Under the pieces are notes generated by a model that was not told the origin of the DNA, ran no database searches, and saw only the letters and a list, made by a program, of their open reading frames with translations. The translations under genes were made by a program, and so were the position numbers. From the NCBI GenBank assembly GCA_002505765.1, contig DAVZ01000027.1, positions 7,709 through 71,708 of the forward strand: 64,000 nt of DNA. Reading direction: 5' to 3'. This document shows positions 57,969-64,000 of this stretch, piece by piece (position 1 is the stretch's first letter; each line of letters opens with the position of its first letter). This DNA comes from Methanobacterium sp. UBA176. Its GTDB lineage: Archaea; Methanobacteriota; Methanobacteria; Methanobacteriales; Methanobacteriaceae.

Positions 57969-58379
57969 CTCCCCATATTATTCCATTTAATAAATAAAAT
58001 TTCAAAATGCTTATTTATTAATTTATATTCAACTAGTAATTATAATGGAGATAAAAGAGAAAGATTTTTAACGAATACCCATTAACAGTATAAAATATAT
58101 ATTAATGAATATAATACAATATATTTGTTATACTATATTCGGAAGTGAATAACCATAGCCGCCTTAAAATCTGCTTTTATTTTAGCTGCTGCATCAAATT
58201 ATACATAAACTGAAATATATTCAGTAATATCTAATAATTAAAAAATTTAAGTACTTAAAAGGACTAATATTAAAAAAAGGCTTTATTGTGTTGTTTACTG
58301 CTGTATTACGTTTAGTTTCATAAAAGCAATTTTTAATGTAAAGTTTAAACTTATCTAGAAAATGAAGGAGGAATTAGTA
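57969..58379. other. Intergenic, nothing recognised
   Basis: About 410 bp of AT-rich sequence with stops in all frames. No hairpin or repeat beyond chance stood out. The promoter of the KH-domain gene should lie in its last 100 bp. Confidence 0.35.
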
Positions 58380-58883
58380 ATGGTATTGCCAGTATGCGAT
58401 GTCTGTTTAAAAAGTGGAATGTTATGTCAGGGGTGTGAGAATAAATTAAAAAGTGGTGAGATTACCCAGCTTGATTTAGACATCGCAAAATTACTTTTCA
58501 AACTTGGCGATGGAAAGTTAGGCTTTAAAAAGACAATAGAAATTGGAGATGTCGTCATAATAGTAACTGAAAAGGAAAATGTGGGGAAACTCATAGGGAA
58601 AAGTGGAAAGATTGTAAGAGCAATATCAAAAAAGATTGGAAAGAAAGTAAGAGTTATTGGCGAAGGTTCTGACTTTAAAGAGATTGCAAGGGATATTGTA
58701 GCCCCTGCAAGAATTTCAGGAATTAACATAGTTTATGGAAGGGACGGAGAGGAAAAATACAAGATAAGAGTAATGCCGGAAGATGCACGAAGACTTCCAG
58801 CAAGATTGGATGTTTTAAATAATATCATGGGCCAATTATCCTCTGAAAAAACCGTTATTGTTATTGACGACCTCCAAAAATAG
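58380..58883 (+). CDS. KH-domain RNA-binding protein with N-terminal Cys motif (NusA-KH-like)
   Basis: A 167-residue protein. The N-terminus has CDVCLKSGMLCQGC (about 6-19), a probable zinc site. A helical linker (about 20-50) follows, then a KH type-2-like domain with GKLIGKSGKIVRAISKKIG (about 75-93) as its G-x-x-G loop. A C-terminal region with RVMPEDARRLPAR (about 130-142) closes it. It resembles archaeal NusA-like/KH transcription-translation proteins. The ATG at 58380 is chosen because AAGGAGG lies 8 nt upstream, inside a longer frame starting at 58362. Confidence 0.83.
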   Translation: MVLPVCDVCLKSGMLCQGCENKLKSGEITQLDLDIAKLLFKLGDGKLGFKKTIEIGDVVIIVTEKENVGKLIGKSGKIVRAISKKIGKKVRVIGEGSDFKEIARDIVAPARISGINIVYGRDGEEKYKIRVMPEDARRLPARLDVLNNIMGQLSSEKTVIVIDDLQK

Positions 58884-58934
58884 AATATTTTTGGGTAACG
58901 ATATCATAGCTTTATAAAAAAACTTCGTTATTTA

Positions 58935-58958
58935 CTCCAAAATTCGGAGAATTTTGAG
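58935..58958. repeat. Hairpin upstream of coaBC
   Basis: CAAAATTC-GGA-GAATTTTG is a perfect 8-bp stem at 58938-58956, extended by CTC/GAG with a bulge. It lies about 55 bp before the coaBC ATG and about 50 bp after the KH gene stop. Arm composition (CAAAA ... TTTTG) recalls the dispersed palindromic elements, but it could equally be a terminator. Confidence 0.5.
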
Positions 58959-59013
58959 AGATTTTGATAACCTTAATTCTTCTTTATTATAAAATTCTAT
59001 CCTGAGGTAAAAA

Positions 59014-60156
59014 ATGGAAGTTGTACTTTGTATAACAGGAAGTATAGCAGCAATAGAATCCATCAAACTTGCAAGAGAGCTTGCAAGAAATGGTATCAAA
59101 GTAAAATGCTTCATGAGCGACGGAGCATGTGAAATAATTCATCCCTACACCATGGAGTTTGCAACTGGCCGTTCAGTTGTAACCAAGCTTACAGGCAAAA
59201 TCGAGCACGTTAAATATGCTAACTCAGACCTGATACTTGTTGCGCCAGCTACAGCAAACGTGATAAGCAAATTCGCCTGTAAAATTGCAGATAATCCAAT
59301 CAACACACTTCTAATTACAGCTTTCGGTTGTAAAACCCCTATTTTAATGGTTCCATCTATGCACGATTCAATGTATATGGCCATCAAAGAGAATGTAGAA
59401 ACTCTTATAAAGAAAAATATTACATTTGTTAAGCCTAAAATGGAAGAAAAAAAGGCCAAGTTTCCTGATATTGATGACATCATTCTTCATGCCTTAAGAG
59501 AATTAGGTTCTAAAGATTTAGAGGGTAAAAAAGTACTTGTAAGCGCTGGTGCCACGTATGAGCCCATTGACCAGCTTAGAGGGATTACAAACAGAAGCTC
59601 CGGAAAAATGGGTGTTGAAATTGCCAGGGAAGCCTTTATTAGAGGTGCTGATGTCACACTGATCAATGGCAAGTTGACTGCCGATATCCCAAATGTTTTC
59701 AACATCATAAAAGTGGAATCTGTTGAGGAAATGCGCATTGCAGTTCTTGAACATGTTAATAAATATGATATCTTCATTTCAGCCGCTGCTGTTTCCGATT
59801 TCCTCCCAGAAAAAAGGGAGAATAAAATTTCATCAGGTGAGGATATAACCTTAAACCTCAAAAAAGCCCCTAAAATAATAGGTGAAGTGAAAAAAATAAA
59901 TCCTAAAATCTTCCTTGTAGGTTTTAAAGCTGAATATAATATTTCTCGTGATGAATTAGTTGAATCAGCGAGAAGAAGGGCTAAAGAATTTAATATTGAC
60001 CTTATGGTTGCAAACGATGTTGCAATTGAAGGTGCTGGTTTTGGATCAGATAAAAATCAGGTTATTTTGATTGATGATGAAGTTATAGATGTTCCTTTGA
60101 GTTTTAAAAAGGAAGTAGCTGGGCGGATTATGGATAGAATAATAAAAAAGTTTTAA
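59014..60156 (+). CDS. coaBC: Phosphopantothenoylcysteine decarboxylase / phosphopantothenate-cysteine ligase
   Basis: A 380-residue bifunctional enzyme of coenzyme A synthesis. The CoaC flavoprotein half (about 1-170) has ITGSIAAIES, LVAPATANVISK (FMN contact) and PSMHDSMY (the P-x-M-N-like motif). The CoaB half (about 175-380) has KVLVSAGATYEPID, RGITNRSSGKMG and AAAVSDF. It adds cysteine to phosphopantothenate and decarboxylates the product. Full length; GAGGTA upstream of the ATG. Confidence 0.95.
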   Translation: MEVVLCITGSIAAIESIKLARELARNGIKVKCFMSDGACEIIHPYTMEFATGRSVVTKLTGKIEHVKYANSDLILVAPATANVISKFACKIADNPINTLLITAFGCKTPILMVPSMHDSMYMAIKENVETLIKKNITFVKPKMEEKKAKFPDIDDIILHALRELGSKDLEGKKVLVSAGATYEPIDQLRGITNRSSGKMGVEIAREAFIRGADVTLINGKLTADIPNVFNIIKVESVEEMRIAVLEHVNKYDIFISAAAVSDFLPEKRENKISSGEDITLNLKKAPKIIGEVKKINPKIFLVGFKAEYNISRDELVESARRRAKEFNIDLMVANDVAIEGAGFGSDKNQVILIDDEVIDVPLSFKKEVAGRIMDRIIKKF

Positions 60157-60277
60157 TCCATTTTCATAGTCAATAATATCAACTAAAACGTTGCAAAAGT
60201 TTAAATTATCTTATTTAGTATGCATATATTCACTATTCTTTAAAATAGATATTATTGACTTTTCATAGGAGATAGAC

Positions 60278-61342
60278 ATGAATGATACCCAAAAAATAAA
60301 ATCAAAACTGAAATTGTTACAAAAAATTGTTACAAAAAGTGTTGATCATAAAAAAATATTTGGATGCGTAGTAAATGTTGAATCAGGAGATAACAAGTTT
60401 TCATGGATCGGATCTTCTGGCAATATAAGTGATGAAACACAGTATTTCCTAGCTAGTACCACCAAACTATATATAACGGCTATCCTTCTTAAGTTAAAAT
60501 CTGAAGGAAAAATTAAATTAGATGATAGAATATCTAAATATATTCCTCTAGAATCAATATCCGGTATTCACAATTACAAAGGTACTGATTATTCCGCTGA
60601 AATTACCATTGAACATCTCATGGCACATACTTCAGGGTTGCCTGATTACTTTGAAGAGAAAACTGATACAGGTAAATCACTGCGTCAAGAACTCTCCCTC
60701 GGACATGATAGCTCCTGGGATTTTCAAAAAGTAATGAATGACGTTAAAAAGATGAAACCAAAGTTTAAACCAGGTACCAGGAAGAAAGCTCTTTATTCGG
60801 ACACAAATTATCAACTACTCGGCAGGATTATAGAAATAATAACCAATAAAACCATAAGTGACGCGTTCAACGATTTAATTTTTAATCCTCTAAAGCTTAA
60901 AAAAACCTATCTATATCAAGATATTAACGACAAAAACCCCATTGACATATATTTCAAAAAACAGCAGATGCACATACCTCAAGCAATGGCTTCATTTGGA
61001 CCCGACGGAGGGATTGTATCCACAGCCCAAGAATCCATGATTTTTTTAAAAGCTTTCTTCAACGGTATTTTTTTCCAAAAAAAAGTTCTAAATGAATTAA
61101 AACAGTGGAACAACATTTTCTTCCCACTTAAATATGGTACCGGCATAATGCTATTTAAATTGCCGAGAATATTTTCTCCTTTCAAATCATACCCTGAATT
61201 TATCGGGCATTCTGGTTTATCCGGTGCATTTGAATGGTACTGTCCAGAAAAGGATTTATATTTAACTGGTACAGTTAATCAGTTATCTAATCCTAACCTG
61301 TCATATAGATTGATAATAAAATTAATTGATTGTTTCAAATAA
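60278..61342 (+). CDS. Serine hydrolase of the beta-lactamase class C/PBP4-like family
   Basis: A 354-residue protein with the three active-site motifs: S-T-T-K (about 63-66 in LASTTKLY), Y-S-D in LYSDTNYQLLG (about 172-182; most relatives have Y-S-N) and H-S-G in GHSGLSG (about 310-316). No signal peptide is seen, so it is probably cytoplasmic. Methanogens lack peptidoglycan, so a peptidase or esterase role is more likely than beta-lactam hydrolysis. AGGAGAT precedes the ATG. Monocistronic. Confidence 0.87.
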   Translation: MNDTQKIKSKLKLLQKIVTKSVDHKKIFGCVVNVESGDNKFSWIGSSGNISDETQYFLASTTKLYITAILLKLKSEGKIKLDDRISKYIPLESISGIHNYKGTDYSAEITIEHLMAHTSGLPDYFEEKTDTGKSLRQELSLGHDSSWDFQKVMNDVKKMKPKFKPGTRKKALYSDTNYQLLGRIIEIITNKTISDAFNDLIFNPLKLKKTYLYQDINDKNPIDIYFKKQQMHIPQAMASFGPDGGIVSTAQESMIFLKAFFNGIFFQKKVLNELKQWNNIFFPLKYGTGIMLFKLPRIFSPFKSYPEFIGHSGLSGAFEWYCPEKDLYLTGTVNQLSNPNLSYRLIIKLIDCFK

Positions 61343-61507
61343 GATATAATTGTTAAATCCTTATTATCTTGTGATCATATTAAAATTAATTCACTGAAAA
61401 TAATAAAGTTTTCAGCTTTAAATTCCAATGATATTAAATATTTTTACCAAACTTAAAACTTGAAACCTCTTAAAGATATAGATCATAAATAAATGATAAG
61501 TTAAATG

Positions 61508-61645
61508 CTATTCTTCCTCATCTTCCTCAATCACCACTGCACCCTCGTAGCCACAGTCGTAACATCGCCACAAAGACCACATTTGAGGAATAACCCATTT
61601 AATATTTGTAGAACCACAAACTGGACATTTTTTAACCTTTATCAT
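61508..61645 (-). CDS. Small zinc-ribbon protein
   Basis: A 45-residue protein with CPVCGS (about 7-12) and CYDCGY (about 28-33), Trp-rich between, and an acidic tail ending VVIEEDEEE. The ATG at 61645 is chosen because a GCGGGA site precedes it; a longer frame would run back into flpA. It lies 13 nt after the flpA stop and is the last gene of the nop5-flpA group. A small RNA- or nucleic-acid-associated ribbon is a guess. Confidence 0.72.
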   Translation of the reverse strand: MIKVKKCPVCGSTNIKWVIPQMWSLWRCYDCGYEGAVVIEEDEEE

Positions 61646-61658
61646 ACATTTTCCCGCC

Positions 61659-62324
61659 CTAAAAACTGAATTCACAAACAAAGGCCATATGATCCTTCTC
61701 ATAAGGCTCAAGCTTCACTTTCTCAATAACTCTAAATCCATGTGTCTTTAACTTTGATTCTTCTTCTTTGAATATTTTATTTGGAGCCTTTGTAACATCA
61801 ATACTCCTTGCCTTTATCATTAATATTCCAATTCCATCTTTTTTGGAATATAAACGCATGTTATCCATGAAAAGCTCTGACTGGTTGGGTTGTGCAACAT
61901 CTGAATAAATCACATCCACTTTTTGAAGTAAATTCATGTAATTCTTGGGCTTTGTGGCATTATCAAGGATTGGAATCAGATTTTTGCGCTCTCGGCTTAA
62001 ATCAGCCAGTTTGCGCATCATCCTGGGCGAAAACTCAACGCAATAAATAAGTCCCTTTTTAGATATATCTGAAATATGTGAGGGCGTGGTGCCTGCTGAT
62101 GCCCCTAAATAAAGTACTTTTGAATCTTCTTTAAATGGAAATGTTTCTAAACCATTTAGAATCGCTGCAGCAAGTTTTGAACGTCTTGGATCCCAAATTC
62201 TGTATTCTTTACCTTCGATTTCCATTAATCGTTCGCCGTAAACTTTAATTCCCTTATTAAGGTTTTCTGTAGCTACATTACCGTCTATTTCATATACTCC
62301 ATTAAATTTTTGAGTTATTTTCAT
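61659..62324 (-). CDS. flpA: Fibrillarin-like rRNA/tRNA 2'-O-methyltransferase
   Basis: A 221-residue SAM-dependent methyltransferase, the catalytic subunit of archaeal C/D-box RNPs. SAM motif LYLGASAGTTPSHISD (about 75-90), then YCVEFSPRMMRKLADL (about 97-112), DNATKPKNY and VIYSDVAQPNQ (about 139-149) are all fibrillarin signatures. It works with Nop5, encoded just upstream on the same strand. The ATG at 62324 has GGAGA upstream; a longer frame to 62357 overlaps a decayed frame. Confidence 0.95.
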   Translation of the reverse strand: MKITQKFNGVYEIDGNVATENLNKGIKVYGERLMEIEGKEYRIWDPRRSKLAAAILNGLETFPFKEDSKVLYLGASAGTTPSHISDISKKGLIYCVEFSPRMMRKLADLSRERKNLIPILDNATKPKNYMNLLQKVDVIYSDVAQPNQSELFMDNMRLYSKKDGIGILMIKARSIDVTKAPNKIFKEEESKLKTHGFRVIEKVKLEPYEKDHMAFVCEFSF

Positions 62325-62353
62325 TATTAATTCTCCAAGATAATGATTGTTTT

Positions 62354-62548
62354 TCATTTTCGTCTTCTCTCATGATGCATCTGTCCTCTAAACTCTACAT
62401 GGATTCCAGAATATCTTATCCGGTGAACACTTTCAATTGAATCAAGAAGTTCAAGTCTTGTTGTGTAAACTGATTGATCTTATGGTTTCTGCTTCCGTTT
62501 CAATATTAATCATGAGATTCTCTGTTTTTCTCGTATGATATCCATCAT
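62354..62548 (-). pseudogene. Broken small reading frame between nop5 and flpA
   Basis: From an ATG at 62548 the frame gives MMDIIREKQRIS and stops. A shifted frame gives INIETEAETIRSI, and another shift gives VYTTRLELLDSIESVHRIRY followed by SGIHVEFRGQMHHERRRK to a TGA at 62354. The pieces join into one protein of about 65 residues with two frameshifts. It lies in phase with its neighbours' spacing, so it was probably a third gene of this operon. Family unknown. Confidence 0.4.
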
Positions 62549-62685
62549 ACTGCGCATCTGCTGAAATTATTTTTCAGTCTTTTTTCATCTCTTTTAGAAA
62601 ATCTTACTGCAAAAACAGCTAAAACTGATGCTATAAAGCTTGAAATGATTAATAGAACATATAAAGGCAATAAAATATCTGCCAT
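62545..62685 (-). CDS. Small membrane protein, 46 residues
   Basis: An open frame from the ATG at 62685 to a TGA at 62545. It encodes one membrane helix (LLPLYVLLIISSFIASVLAV, about 5-24) and a short basic tail (RFSKRDEKRLKNN). It lies directly after nop5 and overlaps the start of the broken frame. A GTGGTG-like site lies 2-3 nt before this ATG, and an in-frame ATG at 62694 is an alternative. Plausible but unproven gene. Confidence 0.4.
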   Translation of the reverse strand: MADILLPLYVLLIISSFIASVLAVFAVRFSKRDEKRLKNNFSRCAV

Positions 62686-62696
62686 ACACCACATTT

Positions 62697-63908
62697 CTAA
62701 TAGTAATCCCCAATCTTTTTTTTATATTTATCCTTCTTTTTCTTCTTCATCTTCTTTTTACCATTCTTAGCATCCTTCTGGGTTTTTTTGGTCCTTGGTG
62801 GGAATGGATATTTCTTTTTAATCTCTTCAAGATGTTTTTCAAAACTTTCTTTAATGCCAGCATCGAATTCACCAGAATAAACATCCTTTCTAACAGCAAG
62901 GGAAATTTTAGCAGCAAGAGCTCTTGCAATTTTCCCTTTAAGCCACCATTTAGCACTTCTAATTTCAGGATACTGGTATATAAGACCATGCTTTGGAGGC
63001 CTTTCTCCAGTCTTTAAATGCCTGAAAAGAGCCTTCTCAGCACCCATTATTTGAACAGTGCTAGATGGGAATAGTGATAATCTTTCTAAACTTCCTGCAT
63101 GGGCTATGAGCTTTGCACCCAGCAATGACCCAACAAGGTCGCTTAAATTTGGTGCAATTTCATTCATTTTCTGTTCAACATAATTTGTAAGGGATTTTTT
63201 AGTGTTTTGAAGTGTCTTTATCGAATCTGCGAAAATTTTAACCATTTTAAGGTCAAAATCTTCAATTTCAGCTCCAGGATTTTGATCTGTGATTACCATT
63301 TCATCTAAAAGTTTCGATTCAATTATGGAGTCTCTATCACCATATTCTACCACAAGATCTACATATTTTTCCTGATTTTTTATTTTATTAAGCTCAGGGA
63401 AATGAATTGTATACCATTCTCTTAGTCTTTCAAGTAATTTACCTGTAGCTTCGTCGATATCACCTATTGAATTTATTGCCTGGATTAAATAGCTATCTCG
63501 AGCTTTGGAAGCTTCCTTTAATTTATAATTGATAATTCCCATTGATAAATCATGTAATATTGCATTTAAATCATCTTCTGGTTCTAAGATCTCGTTTTCT
63601 ACTAATATTTTATTCATGTTTGATCTTAGAAACTCACCCGCAGCATTTGGTGTTTCAAACTTGAATTTTGAAGCTCCTTTTAAGTTTTTATATTCAGATA
63701 TATTTAGATTTGTTTCAATTATTATTGAAGTGCAATTTTTAGCATTTCTCTTTAATATGGACTCTTCCTGGAGAGTTAAATCCTGTTTTTCAAGTTCTAT
63801 CATCTCTTTAGCAAGTCTTCTTTTTGGGAAAAGTTCATAATCAATGAGGGTAAAACTTTCATCAAATAGCATAAAGCCCATGAAACAATTGGTAAGATAA
63901 CATTTCAT
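62697..63908 (-). CDS. nop5: C/D-box RNP scaffold protein Nop5 (NOP56/58 homologue)
   Basis: A 403-residue protein. An N-terminal domain that binds fibrillarin (about 1-130) and a coiled coil (about 130-240) precede the RNA- and L7Ae-binding Nop domain (about 240-370). The latter has LVGSLLGAKLIAHAGSLERL (about 255-274), SSTVQIMGAEKALFRHL and PPKHGLIYQYP. The C-terminal tail is very Lys-rich (KKMKKKKKDKYKKK), normal for the family. It forms the archaeal box C/D methylation RNP with FlpA and L7Ae. Confidence 0.96.
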   Translation of the reverse strand: MKCYLTNCFMGFMLFDESFTLIDYELFPKRRLAKEMIELEKQDLTLQEESILKRNAKNCTSIIIETNLNISEYKNLKGASKFKFETPNAAGEFLRSNMNKILVENEILEPEDDLNAILHDLSMGIINYKLKEASKARDSYLIQAINSIGDIDEATGKLLERLREWYTIHFPELNKIKNQEKYVDLVVEYGDRDSIIESKLLDEMVITDQNPGAEIEDFDLKMVKIFADSIKTLQNTKKSLTNYVEQKMNEIAPNLSDLVGSLLGAKLIAHAGSLERLSLFPSSTVQIMGAEKALFRHLKTGERPPKHGLIYQYPEIRSAKWWLKGKIARALAAKISLAVRKDVYSGEFDAGIKESFEKHLEEIKKKYPFPPRTKKTQKDAKNGKKKMKKKKKDKYKKKIGDYY

Positions 63909-64000
63909 AAAAATTATTCTGTATTTCGAACTTTAAAGTTTATTTGTATGGTAACACCAATGTTAAAAACTGAACTTGTAACACAAAACTAAAAAACCCA

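Noticed and set aside
1..64000. tRNA, rRNA, 7S RNA or RNase P RNA genes
   Set aside because: In this AT-rich genome such genes should stand out as GC-rich blocks with paired arms; I saw none, though I could not run a covariance search.

Overview
This window comes from a hydrogenotrophic methanogenic archaeon of the order Methanobacteriales, most likely Methanobacterium or a close relative (genus is inference). The reasons are an intact formyltransferase of the methane pathway (ftr), a complete 16-gene energy-converting hydrogenase B operon (ehbA to ehbP), C/D-box RNP genes (nop5, flpA), archaeosine precursor genes (queD, queE), low G+C, TATA boxes and GGTGA-type ribosome binding sites.

Layout. 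1-2.6 kb: start of a trkA-like gene running off the left edge, a repeat-bearing intergenic region, a slipin and a TRAM RNA chaperone. 2.7-7.8 kb: metallophosphoesterase, flippase-like membrane protein, soluble PAS histidine kinase, ftr, an odd protein with a phage-head-morphogenesis-like C-terminus, and a zinc ribbon protein. 7.9-11.5 kb: a two-pore-helix potassium channel and a pore-less tandem paralogue. Each carries an RCK domain followed by three copies of a repeat of about 120 residues that I do not recognise. 11.6-16.8 kb: nnr, BofA-like protein, PsbP-like lipoprotein, argG, deacylase and DUF457 membrane protein. 17.1-26.5 kb: the Ehb operon, comprising a Mrp-like membrane arm (A-J), polyferredoxin and ferredoxin (K, L), the [NiFe] small and large subunits (M, N), a NuoH-like subunit (O) and EhbP.

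26.6-29.1 kb is a graveyard of three decayed genes. Two of them are cut by compact palindromic elements (52 and 102 bp), a clear case of short nested-hairpin elements inserted into coding sequence. 29.1-38.2 kb is one minus-strand, seven-gene, TetR-controlled operon: TetR, QueG/RdhA-like Fe-S protein, CrtI-like FAD enzyme, polysaccharide pyruvyl transferase-like protein, a 925-residue fusion of a thioester-reductase-like domain with an acyl-adenylating ligase, an ATC-hydrolase-like protein and a GMC oxidoreductase. Four of the genes overlap by 4 nt, and three copies of a 20-bp dyad lie upstream of tetR. This looks like an undescribed pathway for acid/aldehyde/alcohol or isoprenoid modification and is the best candidate here for a new system.

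38.4-46.7 kb holds a decayed reading frame, a DUF5612/ACT protein, two small paralogues of unknown function, a small operon (zinc ribbon, ferredoxin, cupin), a lone Cas4-like nuclease, homoserine dehydrogenase and a nucleotidyltransferase-like protein. 46.7-54.4 kb: PPC protein, DUF366, queD, queE, five consecutive CBS-domain genes (about 18 CBS domains) and an RNA ligase whose zinc-ribbon N-terminus appears to start at an ATT codon. 54.4-64 kb: pheA, a membrane protein with an Asn/Thr-rich tail, two further PsbP-like proteins, a KH-domain protein, coaBC, a serine hydrolase, a zinc ribbon protein, flpA and nop5. I saw no tRNA, rRNA or intact insertion sequence. I saw no multi-unit CRISPR array, only three two-copy direct repeats with CRISPR-like period.
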